This document shows, piece after piece, positions 16,876 through 25,695 of a DNA stretch of 64,000 nucleotides (position 1 is the first letter of the stretch; every line of letters begins with the position of its first letter). The position numbers and the translations under genes were made by a program. The notes beneath the pieces are model-generated. The model was not told where the DNA came from, did no database searches, and saw only the letters and a program-made list of their open reading frames with translations. Location: NCBI RefSeq assembly GCF_042610375.1, contig NZ_JBGJZL010000009.1, positions 1-64,000 of the forward strand, read 5' to 3'. Origin of the DNA: CTSoil-075 sp042610375 (GTDB lineage Bacteria; Bacillota; Negativicutes; DSM-13327).

Positions 16876-17640
16876 TTAAATACCGCCACGATTAGCAATT
16901 ACGCCTCGAATGCCACCATCATACTTAAAGATTGGAATGCGTCGCAATTCAAACTCTGGAGATTCCTTACGACAAATACCTTCCCGCACAGTAAAACCTG
17001 TTGTATATCCTAAATTTTTTGCAAGAGTTATGACATTGTCATTATAACTACCTTGGGGATAGGCAATGGCAGTCACAGTTTTACCTAAAACACTTTCTAG
17101 AACGGCTTTTGATATCGTCAGCTCTTCGCGAATTTCCTCCCACGTTAATTCTCCCAAACGTCGATGTGTGACAGTATGCGAACCAAAAGACATACCACCT
17201 TCTGCCATTTCCACAATTCGTTGTGGAGTAAGACGATCTGGTGTCCATAGTTTATCGGTGATAATGAAGAAAGTAGCAATCATATTATGTTTTTTCAGTA
17301 TAGGATATGCATTTTCAAAATTATCCAAATATCCATCATCAAAGGTAATCAAAATTGGTTTATCAGGCATTTCTATATTACGGTCTTCAAGAAAACTCTG
17401 CATTTGCTCTAAAGAAATCGCACAATAACCATAATATTGAAGAGTTTCTAAATCTGTGGTAAATCGTTCAGGAGTCACTGTAAAATTATCCGTTGTATAT
17501 CCGACACGATGGTATACTAGTACAGGAATTTGGCGATTACCTGATCCGCTACTCGTAGGCACCTGAAATAAAAGTTCTGCATAACTTACACTAACGAATG
17601 TACTGGCACACATTTTTATAAAACTACGCCGGGACAACAT
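16876..17640 (-). CDS. Tat-exported polysaccharide deacetylase
   Basis: A 254-residue NodB-type carbohydrate esterase (CE4). Motifs: TFDDGY (metal-binding Asp pair), GSHTVTH (His ligands), and AYPQGSYN (motif 3). The N-terminus MLSRRSFIKMCASTFVS fits the twin-arginine S-R-R-x-F-x-K consensus followed by a hydrophobic stretch, so it is probably folded in the cytoplasm and exported by Tat. The ATG at 17640 is chosen because GAGGAG lies 6-10 nt before it; a longer frame starts at 17673. Likely substrate is N-acetylated cell-wall or surface polysaccharide. Confidence 0.9.
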   Translation of the reverse strand: MLSRRSFIKMCASTFVSVSYAELLFQVPTSSGSGNRQIPVLVYHRVGYTTDNFTVTPERFTTDLETLQYYGYCAISLEQMQSFLEDRNIEMPDKPILITFDDGYLDNFENAYPILKKHNMIATFFIITDKLWTPDRLTPQRIVEMAEGGMSFGSHTVTHRRLGELTWEEIREELTISKAVLESVLGKTVTAIAYPQGSYNDNVITLAKNLGYTTGFTVREGICRKESPEFELRRIPIFKYDGGIRGVIANRGGI

Positions 17641-17741
17641 GGGTACATCTCCTCTTTTCGAAGGAATTTTCAATACACATCTCTTGATTAAGAATTTTAT
17701 AATCTATCTCATTGTACACTATCTTATGAGTTAAATAAACG

Positions 17742-17782
17742 AAAAAGATCTTACCTATTTTTATTTCTGTAAGATCTTTTTT
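17742..17782. terminator. Bidirectional terminator
   Basis: AAAAAGATCTTAC-n14-GTAAGATCTTTTTT; directly 3' of the small ORF at 17788 on the minus strand, which supports that strand being transcribed here. Confidence 0.88.
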
Positions 17783-17787
17783 GTTTG

Positions 17788-18006
17788 TTATTCTAATCGA
17801 TAATAGGACCAAACACAATGCAGCCCCCGTACTGTACTGCCACATCGACATCCGTCATGACCACATATCCGCGAGCAAGTCATGTCTACACCTGACTGAG
17901 CGACTCGCTCTGAAACTTGCTTGGGCACAAAAGTAGGTTGTCCTGTTTTTATTCTATAAGAGTTTTTTTTATCATCTAATTTGCAAAACCATTTCCAAAG
18001 TTTCAA
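17788..18006 (-). CDS. Small cysteine-rich hypothetical protein
   Basis: A possible 72-residue protein starting at TTG 18006 (AAGGGTGG 6-7 nt upstream) or GTG 18015. The C-terminal half holds five cysteines (TCSRICGHDGCRCGS, then LHCVW), which could bind metal or form disulfides. A strong terminator follows at once. I recognise no family, and the neighbours (rnj upstream, deacetylase downstream) do not suggest a role. It could be a chance frame. Confidence 0.4.
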   Translation of the reverse strand: MKLWKWFCKLDDKKNSYRIKTGQPTFVPKQVSERVAQSGVDMTCSRICGHDGCRCGSTVRGLHCVWSYYRLE

Positions 18007-18019
18007 GTTAACCACCCTT

Positions 18020-18163
18020 TCAGCACATGCTTTTACTTACAATTATAAGATATCGTCGTATACGATTACTATGATTTACATCACACTCTGGTTTCACATA
18101 AAATAAATTCAATCGCAAAACAATTGGATTGGTACTATCATAATAGTATTGATCCGACTTCAT
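18020..18163 (-). CDS. Possible small ORF of 47 residues
   Basis: ATG at 18163 opens a 47-codon frame (MKSDQYYYDSTNPIVLRLN...) that ends 14 nt before the next small ORF. The ribosome site is weak (AAGAAGATC) and no family is recognised. Listed only because it fills the gap between the rnj terminator and the cysteine-rich ORF on the same strand. Confidence 0.2.
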   Translation of the reverse strand: MKSDQYYYDSTNPIVLRLNLFYVKPECDVNHSNRIRRYLIIVSKSMC

Positions 18164-18240
18164 TGCAAGGAGATCTTCTTTGAAAAAATATCCTATTATG
18201 AATGAACTGGTGGTATTGCAACTATACATGTAGGCATAAA

Positions 18241-18278
18241 ATAGACTGTGCTGAAACTTAAGTTTCAGCACAGTCTAT
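18241..18278 (-). terminator. Perfect 38-bp palindrome, terminator of rnj
   Basis: ATAGACTGTGCTGAAACTT is followed at once by its exact reverse complement, with no spacer. On the minus strand TATTTTA follows, so it can end the rnj transcript 50 nt after the stop codon. Confidence 0.75.
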
Positions 18279-18330
18279 TCGCATCCAAGAGGATACTGTT
18301 TATCTCAATCATACATTCATAATTTCACTA

Positions 18331-20004
18331 CTAAACTTCCATAATAATTGGTAAGATCATTGGACTACGATGGGTTTTTTCATAAACAAACTTACCTAAA
18401 GTATCCCGTACACTGGCTTTAATCGCAGCCCATTCAGTGATTTGACCAGCCTCACAATTCGCAAGAGCTTGGCGAACTTTTTGTTTTGCTTCAACCATTA
18501 ATTGTCCAGATTCACGAACATAAACAAAGCCACGGGAAACAATATCAGGGCCAGCTACGACGCAACCTTTCAGCTTATCCATTGTGATAACCACAATGAT
18601 AACCCCTTCTTGGGACAACTTGCTACGATCACGAATTACAATATTCCCTACATCACCTACGCCTGATCCATCGACAAAAACCTTACCTGCTGTCACTTTA
18701 CCAGCAACTTTCCCAGTAACCGTATTGCCGTCTTTAGAGAATTCAAAGACCTGTCCATTTGTACCAATAAAAATATTGTCTTTAGGGATTCCTAAATCTT
18801 CACCTAGTTTCCCATGACTGATGAGCATCCGATGTTCACCATGAACAGGAATCAAATACTTAGGCCTAACTAAAGTTAACATTAACTTTAGTTCCTCTTG
18901 ACTAGCATGACCAGAAACATGAATGCCTGCTGATCCTTCATGAATAACGTCAGCGCCAAGACGTAATAAAGCATCAATTGTTTTTGACACAGATTTCTCA
19001 TTACCTGGGATCGGAGTCGCTGAAATAATCACTGTATCACCTGGATTAATATCAACTTTACGATGATCATTCATTGCCATCCGCGTTAAGGCAGACATAG
19101 GTTCACCTTGACTACCCGTTGTCAAGATCAAAATCTGGTTACCAGGATACCGCTTTACATCATCAATATCAATTAACATACCTTCAGGAACAATTAGGTA
19201 ACCAAGTTCTGTAGCAATATTTACGACATTAATCATACTGCGACCAATAATGGCAATCTTACGACCATATTGACACGCAGAATTAATGGCCTGTTGCACA
19301 CGCAATACATTTGAAGCAAAGGTTGCCAAAATAATTCGATCTTTAGCACCACGGAATGCTTCATCCAAAGCAATACCAACAGTACGTTCTGATTTGGTAA
19401 AGCCAGGGCGTTCAGCATTTGTACTATCTGACATCAGTACGAGTACACCCTCATCACCTAGTTCCGCAAATTTATGAAGATCCATTATTTTCCCATCAGC
19501 TGGTGTATAGTCGATTTTAAAATCTCCAGTATGTACAACTGTACCAACAGGAGTTTTAAAATACATACCTACAACATCAGGTATAGAATGGCTAACCCGA
19601 ATAAAACCAACCTCAATGCTACCAAATGAAACTTGATCCCCGGCCTGAACAGCAATCAAATTATAATTCGATACATTATTTTCTTTTAAACGACACTCAA
19701 CAAGACCAAGCGCCAAGCGAGTCCCATATACGGGTATATCAATTTCCTTTAATAAATAAGATAAAGATCCAATATGATCCTCATGACCATGAGTAAGAAC
19801 AACGGCACGTATCTTATCTTGATTTTCAATCAGATAACTAATATCAGGTATCACTAAATCAATTCCGAGCATGTCATCTTCAGGAAATGCTAAACCTGAA
19901 TCAACGATGACAATATCATCACCATAACGAATGACCGTCATATTTTTTCCGATCTCGCCTAATCCCCCTAGAGGAATGATTGCGAGTTTATTTTGTTTGT
20001 CCAA
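18331..20004 (-). CDS. rnj: Ribonuclease J
   Basis: A 557-residue metallo-beta-lactamase/beta-CASP nuclease that degrades and matures mRNA and rRNA with 5' exo and endo activity. The zinc site is LTHGHEDHIGSL (about residues 71-82), with later ligands in VVHTGDFKIDY. The beta-CASP helicase-like segments (MSDSTNAERPG, ILTTGSQGEPMSAL, VSGHASQEELKLML, PVHGEHRML) are all present, as is the C-terminal RNase J domain. Length matches RnjA/RnjB (about 555). A single copy is seen in the window. Confidence 0.97.
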   Translation of the reverse strand: MDKQNKLAIIPLGGLGEIGKNMTVIRYGDDIVIVDSGLAFPEDDMLGIDLVIPDISYLIENQDKIRAVVLTHGHEDHIGSLSYLLKEIDIPVYGTRLALGLVECRLKENNVSNYNLIAVQAGDQVSFGSIEVGFIRVSHSIPDVVGMYFKTPVGTVVHTGDFKIDYTPADGKIMDLHKFAELGDEGVLVLMSDSTNAERPGFTKSERTVGIALDEAFRGAKDRIILATFASNVLRVQQAINSACQYGRKIAIIGRSMINVVNIATELGYLIVPEGMLIDIDDVKRYPGNQILILTTGSQGEPMSALTRMAMNDHRKVDINPGDTVIISATPIPGNEKSVSKTIDALLRLGADVIHEGSAGIHVSGHASQEELKLMLTLVRPKYLIPVHGEHRMLISHGKLGEDLGIPKDNIFIGTNGQVFEFSKDGNTVTGKVAGKVTAGKVFVDGSGVGDVGNIVIRDRSKLSQEGVIIVVITMDKLKGCVVAGPDIVSRGFVYVRESGQLMVEAKQKVRQALANCEAGQITEWAAIKASVRDTLGKFVYEKTHRSPMILPIIMEV

Positions 20005-20149
20005 AAAAGAACACCTCCATTATTTGAGTTTGTATACTTATAGTCTATTTTCACCATTTAGATGTTCCGTACACTAACCAATTACTAAAAAGGTTTTTTT
20101 CATCTATTTGTTCGTGAATGAGAAAATCCGCACACAAGCTATTGGTATT

Positions 20150-20178
20150 ATTATACTTCATGTTGCGTCAATACACAA
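20150..20178 (-). promoter_or_regulatory. Probable promoter of rnj
   Basis: TTGTGT (20173-20178) and TATAAT (20150-20155) on the minus strand with a 17-bp spacer, about 145 nt upstream of the rnj start. Confidence 0.5.
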
Positions 20179-20397
20179 ATTATCGCCATTATTTTCATCT
20201 ATTTCATTAGTATTTTTGTTAAAATTCTGACATAAAACAAAATAATACATTATTCTTTTCCACAGAGACATTATTTTTTTTACTTTATTTACTATCTTTC
20301 AGGAAGATACTGTGTATAATTACTTTTTAATTAAGATTTAAAACCTTATATCCCTAGTATTTTAGCCTAATTAGGCATAAATTATTTATGATTTTTC

Positions 20398-20426
20398 TTG
20401 ACAGAATTGAGGAAAAATTGTTTAAT
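20398..20426 (+). promoter_or_regulatory. Probable promoter of the permease gene
   Basis: TTGACA (20398-20403) and TTTAAT (20421-20426), 17-bp spacer, about 70 nt before the ATG. I found no lysine riboswitch or T-box in the 490-bp intergenic region. Confidence 0.55.
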
Positions 20427-20497
20427 TAATCGAAGTAATGTTTGTTTACAAGGTACATTTTCCATCGGTTGTAACGAATAACAATTGGAGGACAGTC

Positions 20498-21901
20498 ATG
20501 AATCTATTTCGTACAAAAAGTATCGCCGACATGATCAAAGGTACTCAACAACATGCCCTTAAGAAAACTCTTGGTTCCCTCGATCTCATCTTACTCGGAA
20601 TTGGTTGTATTATTGGCACTGGTATTTTCGTCCTGACGGGAGTTGCCGCAGCCAAGTATGCCGGACCAGGAATCATGCTTTCTTTCGTCTTATCGGGTCT
20701 TGCTTGCGGGTTTGCCGCACTGGCATATGCCGAATTAGCCGCTATGATCCCAGTGGCAGGCAGTGCCTACACTTTCGCCTATGCATCCCTCGGTGAATTT
20801 ATCGCTTTTATTGTCGGTTGGGCATTGATTTGCGAATACACTGTCGGTGCGGCTGCAGTAGCTTCCGGGTGGTCTGGCTACGCTGTTGGTTTATTTAAAA
20901 CAGTCGGAATTAATCTTCCTACAGCATGGACATCTGTCCCGGCAGATGGTGGAATTCTTAATGTTCCTGCGGTTCTCATTGTCTCTTTCTTGACTTACTT
21001 ACTCATCTTAGGTTCAAAAGAAAGTGCGAAACTGAATAAAATTTTAGTTTTCATCAAATTAGCTTGTGTTGCCCTTTTCTTATTCTTAGCTACACCTCAC
21101 GTAGATCCATTGAACTGGCAGCCCTTTCTTCCTTTTGGCTTAAGCGGTGTCGCAACTGGTGCAGCCATCGTATTTTTTGCCTACATCGGGTTTGATGCAG
21201 TCTCGACAGCTGCCGAAGAATGTAAAAATCCTAATCGAGATATTCCAATTGGAATTGTTGGTTCATTAGTCATTTGCACAATACTCTATATTGCAGTGGC
21301 AGCCGTTCTAACTGGAGTTGTTCCTTACTCTTCCTTGAACAATAGTGAACCTGTAGCCTTTGCGCTGCGCGCTATTGGTATGAATTTTGGGAGTGCAGTT
21401 GTAGCTGTTGGCGCCATTTGTGGCATTACAACCGTATTACTTGTTATGATTTTTGGACAAACCCGCGTATTCTTAGCCATGAGTCGTGATGGAATGATCC
21501 CACAAAGTATGGTAAAAATTCATCCCACTTATGGTACACCTCATAAGATTACAATTATTACTGGTGTTGCAGTCTCGATTCTCAGCGGTTTATTACCAAT
21601 TAATATTATCGCTGAATTATGCAACCTAGGAACACTCTTTGCCTTTTGCATTGTTTCCATCGGTGTTGCAGTACTCCGCAAGACTCAACCAAATATTAAA
21701 CGCCCTTTCCGTTGTCCTGCTGTTTCTATTGTCGTACCACTTGCGGTTCTTTTTTGTGGTTACCTCATTGCCAATTTACCAGCACAAACCTTTGTTTTCT
21801 TTGGTATTTGGTATCTAATTGGCATGGTGGTCTACTTTTCCTATAGTCGTCACAATACCATTTTAGTGGAAAAAGCAAACGACCTTAAAAATATTGGATG
21901 A
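20498..21901 (+). CDS. APC family cationic amino-acid permease
   Basis: A 467-residue transporter of the amino acid-polyamine-organocation superfamily, closest in pattern to the cationic amino-acid transporter group (YfnA/CAT). The substrate-binding broken helix 1 shows GIGCIIGTGIFVLTG, helix 6 shows FFAYIGFDAVSTAAEECKNP, and 12 membrane segments can be traced. The ATG at 20498 follows TTGGAGGACAGTC; a longer frame from 20438 lacks a ribosome site. Substrate is not predictable beyond amino acid. Confidence 0.9.
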   Translation: MNLFRTKSIADMIKGTQQHALKKTLGSLDLILLGIGCIIGTGIFVLTGVAAAKYAGPGIMLSFVLSGLACGFAALAYAELAAMIPVAGSAYTFAYASLGEFIAFIVGWALICEYTVGAAAVASGWSGYAVGLFKTVGINLPTAWTSVPADGGILNVPAVLIVSFLTYLLILGSKESAKLNKILVFIKLACVALFLFLATPHVDPLNWQPFLPFGLSGVATGAAIVFFAYIGFDAVSTAAEECKNPNRDIPIGIVGSLVICTILYIAVAAVLTGVVPYSSLNNSEPVAFALRAIGMNFGSAVVAVGAICGITTVLLVMIFGQTRVFLAMSRDGMIPQSMVKIHPTYGTPHKITIITGVAVSILSGLLPINIIAELCNLGTLFAFCIVSIGVAVLRKTQPNIKRPFRCPAVSIVVPLAVLFCGYLIANLPAQTFVFFGIWYLIGMVVYFSYSRHNTILVEKANDLKNIG

Positions 21902-21911
21902 TCTTGTTCTT

Positions 21912-21957
21912 AAAAAAAGGCTAAGACTTGGCTTCATGCCGAGTCTTAGCCTTTTTT
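21912..21957. terminator. Strong bidirectional terminator
   Basis: A-run, GGCTAAGACTTGGC-TTCAT-GCCGAGTCTTAGCC, T-run. It separates the permease gene from convergent addA. Confidence 0.94.
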
Positions 21958-21981
21958 GTATGCAATCGAGAGATCCATCCC

Positions 21982-24900
21982 TTATACTTTGACCGCTTCT
22001 TTTGTACTAAATACATATAAATATTTCTCTGTCACAGGTCGTTTAAAAATACGTTCTACTGCTTCTGCATAAAGATTGAGCTGAATTGCGTATCGTTCAA
22101 TGAGTTCCTCGCTATCTTGAACCCAATCGGTTTTATAATCCAATAATACCAACCCGTCATCTTCATCAAACAAGGCATCAATCACACCTTGAATAAAAAC
22201 CTTCTCTTCACTTCCGATCATCTCAGCATCAAAACGTTCTGCAGGCAGGACTAAACTAAAGGGCAATTCTCTGCGCACATTACCAGAACGGCAAAGGCGT
22301 TGTCCAAGAGAACTTTCAAAAAAAGTAACAATCCCTGAGATATCCACCAACTTTGCATGCTCCGGTAAAATCATTTCCTTAGATACCATGTCATCTAATT
22401 GCCTCCGGATGCCTTCAGTATGTAAATCGCCCTGCAAATCCATATGTTGCATAATACTATGCATTAATGTACCTCGTTCTGCACCCGTTAAACCTGTTGA
22501 CTTCTGAATAAACCTTGGACGCAAAGCAATGGATTTTTTAGCAAAAACTTGGTGACCAGTCTCCTCGGCAAGTTCGCTAAACCGCCGTTTTATTTCAGTC
22601 ACCGATAATTTAGCTGGTTTACCCACAACCTGAGTATATCCATACTGCCATCCCAAGGTCTGATCGACCCAGGCAAAATCTTCTCCGCCATCAATAGGTT
22701 CCTTATTCTTGATCTTTGCTAACAAGGGTGCAACGTTAGCCTCTTCTTCAGCCACCTCAATCAGCTGGTTAGGCGAATAGATAGTAACCTGCCAATCTGA
22801 TAACTCATTAGCAAAAATCTCAGTAAATGATGATTCACATTCAGCATATTGCCTTAAAACTTCCCCGCCCTCATGGCGAGCAACAGCTGGACATAGCCAG
22901 TCCAAATAATTTTTGGCACCTGCAATTAATGAGTCTGGCAAGATCAAGAGATTATGCTCCACTGTTTGACACCACTGGGCAGCCTTTTTTGCTAACTTAG
23001 GCACTGAACCCACTAAAATTAACTTTTCTCGTGCTCGCGTGAGTGCCACGTATAAGATTCGCAGTTCCTCGGCTTTGGTTTCCATAATTAGCTTATGGCT
23101 TATACCATGGCGCGCTAAGCTGGGATAACGAAAACGAAGTTCAGGATTGGTCACATAGGGTCCAACGCCTAATGTTTTATGACACAGTACTAAGGCTTTG
23201 CTGTCTTGCAGATTGATATTTTTACCTAAATCAGCTACAAATACAATGGGAAATTCTAGTCCTTTACTCTTATGAATACTCATAATCCGGACTACATCTT
23301 CACTTTCACCAAGGGCTCTGGCTACAGCAAGGTCAGAGCCTTTATCTTGCATTCTTTCTAAAAAACGTAAGAATCGAAACAATCCGCGAAAATTAGTCGC
23401 CTCATACTGACGTGCTCGATCATGCAGTGCGCGCAAATTGGCTTGGCGCAACATTCCTCCCGGCATACCACCTACATAATCATAATAACCTGTATCACGA
23501 TAAATCTGCCAAATGAGAGCTGGCACACCTGTACAACGCGATTGATTACGCCACTGTTCAAATAATGTAATAAAATCCTGAGCTTTTGTCCGGAGTTTAT
23601 CATCAATCTCATGTTCATCCATAACATAAGCTGTTAATGCACTCCATAAATCATCGCCTTGCTGCTGCAAACGAATTTCGACTAACTGTTCTGTGGTAAA
23701 TCCGACTAAAGGCGAACGGAGTACTGCCGCCAAGGCAATATCCTGACGAGGATTATCAATCACACTAAGCAAAGATAACATGATCTGCACTTCGATTTCC
23801 CGAAAATAACCTGCGTCCAGCTCAGCGTAGGCTGGTATACCCGCTTGCCTCAAGACATCCAATAGAATATTGGCTTTGCCTTTTACCGAACGCAATAAAA
23901 CAACGATATCACGCCACGCCAGTCGTCGATAATTTTTTAGACTTTTATCATACACCTGGTAATCACTTGTCATCAGTTCACCAATGCGTTTACCAATGAG
24001 ACGTGCTTCTAACTCGAAGCCACTGAGTTCAACCTCAGCAACGAGCTCTGTTGCTGGCTGGTCAACAACTTCTCCGTCCTCCCCATTCATGCTTTCTACT
24101 TGCTCCTCGCCCTCATCGCGATCCACAATACAGAGTTCTACAGGTCCATCAAGAAAATTCCCTTCCCCCTCTGGATAATCTGGACCGGGATTGAGTTTCT
24201 CGGCCTCCCCATATTCTAGTTCAGCAACGCGAGGAGCCATGAGCTGGGTAAAAATAAAGTTTACTGCATGAAGTACACCGGCACGACTACGGAAATTTTG
24301 GGATAAATCAATTCGACCATACTCAGCCCCCCCCATAGGATACTGACGATATTTGTCCATAAAAAGCTCAGGCTCAGCTAATCGAAAGCGATAGATACTT
24401 TGCTTCACATCACCGACTAAAAATAAATTATTTTTTTCATCACTAGCGACTAAACGCAAAATGGTTTCTTGTACTCCATTAGTATCTTGATATTCATCAA
24501 CCATCACCTCAGCAAAACGTTCTTGCAATTGTAAGGCCACACATGACGCTTTTACTTCACCAGAAACAGCTTCGGCATCAAGTAATATTTTTAGGCAAAA
24601 ATGCTCTAAATCATTAAAATCCAATAAGCCTTTCTCTCTTTTAATCTTAGCAAATTCTTGTCCGAACTCAATAATGATCTTCCCTAAAGACTCTACTAAA
24701 GGTCCTATTAAACGCATATCAGCTAATAGCTCTTCTCCTGGACGATCAAAAAAATTAACTTTACAGTCATTAATTTTGTCTTTTATTTTTTGCCTAGCCT
24801 TTTGAAAATATTTTTTCAGCGATTCATCTGTGCCTTTAGGCGTACTGGCGATTTTTTCAAACTTATAGCAAGCCATAATACCAGATAATCTTTGCCAAGA

Positions 24901-25695
24901 ATGATGAGCCCCTGTTAATAGTTCATCTAACAAGACTTTATCTGACGAAAAAGTTTGTATGTATTGAGGGATATGGCCTGGTTTTCCTGCTTGTTCAATC
25001 AGATTTTCAAGCTGCCCTATAGCCTGCTCAATCTCTAGTGCAATCTTACCGCGAATCAGCCCTGACCAAGGTAAATCATCAATCACAACATCATCAGATA
25101 AGATAAACTGATCTTTTAAACTAGCTAACCACTCATCAGGCCAAGGATGACTGCGAGAAAAATCATAAAGACCTAACACTAGATTATATAAGGAATCATC
25201 ACTTTGTTCATCTCCATAATGTTCAACCAGTTCTAAAAATTGAGTCTCACCTTGAGAATATTTGCTTTCAAATAAATTTTCTAGTACATCGGTTTTTAGT
25301 AAGGTAATTTCCCCTTGCGAAGCAACTCGAAACTGAGGATCTAAGTCAAGCAAATGAAAATTTTGCCTTATGATGTTTTGGCAAAAGGAATGAATTGTAG
25401 AAATCGCTGACGAATTGAGCAAAGCAAGCTGCCGTTCAATATGTTCAGAGCGTGGTTCTTTCTTGAGAGCATCACTCAGAGCAGCACCAATACGTGCCCT
25501 CATTTCTGCCGCTGCGGCATTCGTAAAAGTCACAACTAACATTTTATCAATGTCGACGGGCTCCTGTTTGTCTAAAATTCGACAGATAATCCGTTCGACT
25601 AATACTGAAGTTTTACCTGAGCCGGCAGCAGCAGCCACCAATAGATTTTTATCCCGTGTTTCAATTGCTGCCATTTGCTGTTTAGACCAACCCAT
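21982..25695 (-). CDS. addA: ATP-dependent helicase/nuclease subunit A
   Basis: A 1237-residue UvrD-type 3'-5' helicase with C-terminal RecB-family nuclease, which with AddB resects double-strand breaks up to Chi. Motifs: Walker A VAAAAGSGKTSVLVER, Q/Ia region, Walker B DEYQDTNGVQETI, helicase motif VGDVKQSIYRFR, MSIHKSKGLEF and VALTRAREKL. The nuclease core GVIDALFDEDDGLVLLDYKTD (RecB motif with LLDYKT) is intact. The ATG at 25695 has AGGAGGAGGG upstream and overlaps the end of addB by 14 nt, so expression is coupled. Confidence 0.97.
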   Translation of the reverse strand: MGWSKQQMAAIETRDKNLLVAAAAGSGKTSVLVERIICRILDKQEPVDIDKMLVVTFTNAAAAEMRARIGAALSDALKKEPRSEHIERQLALLNSSAISTIHSFCQNIIRQNFHLLDLDPQFRVASQGEITLLKTDVLENLFESKYSQGETQFLELVEHYGDEQSDDSLYNLVLGLYDFSRSHPWPDEWLASLKDQFILSDDVVIDDLPWSGLIRGKIALEIEQAIGQLENLIEQAGKPGHIPQYIQTFSSDKVLLDELLTGAHHSWQRLSGIMACYKFEKIASTPKGTDESLKKYFQKARQKIKDKINDCKVNFFDRPGEELLADMRLIGPLVESLGKIIIEFGQEFAKIKREKGLLDFNDLEHFCLKILLDAEAVSGEVKASCVALQLQERFAEVMVDEYQDTNGVQETILRLVASDEKNNLFLVGDVKQSIYRFRLAEPELFMDKYRQYPMGGAEYGRIDLSQNFRSRAGVLHAVNFIFTQLMAPRVAELEYGEAEKLNPGPDYPEGEGNFLDGPVELCIVDRDEGEEQVESMNGEDGEVVDQPATELVAEVELSGFELEARLIGKRIGELMTSDYQVYDKSLKNYRRLAWRDIVVLLRSVKGKANILLDVLRQAGIPAYAELDAGYFREIEVQIMLSLLSVIDNPRQDIALAAVLRSPLVGFTTEQLVEIRLQQQGDDLWSALTAYVMDEHEIDDKLRTKAQDFITLFEQWRNQSRCTGVPALIWQIYRDTGYYDYVGGMPGGMLRQANLRALHDRARQYEATNFRGLFRFLRFLERMQDKGSDLAVARALGESEDVVRIMSIHKSKGLEFPIVFVADLGKNINLQDSKALVLCHKTLGVGPYVTNPELRFRYPSLARHGISHKLIMETKAEELRILYVALTRAREKLILVGSVPKLAKKAAQWCQTVEHNLLILPDSLIAGAKNYLDWLCPAVARHEGGEVLRQYAECESSFTEIFANELSDWQVTIYSPNQLIEVAEEEANVAPLLAKIKNKEPIDGGEDFAWVDQTLGWQYGYTQVVGKPAKLSVTEIKRRFSELAEETGHQVFAKKSIALRPRFIQKSTGLTGAERGTLMHSIMQHMDLQGDLHTEGIRRQLDDMVSKEMILPEHAKLVDISGIVTFFESSLGQRLCRSGNVRRELPFSLVLPAERFDAEMIGSEEKVFIQGVIDALFDEDDGLVLLDYKTDWVQDSEELIERYAIQLNLYAEAVERIFKRPVTEKYLYVFSTKEAVKV

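Noticed and set aside
20005..20497. Lysine riboswitch or T-box before the amino-acid permease
   Set aside because: The 490-bp region shows only promoter-like sequence; none of the conserved elements are seen.
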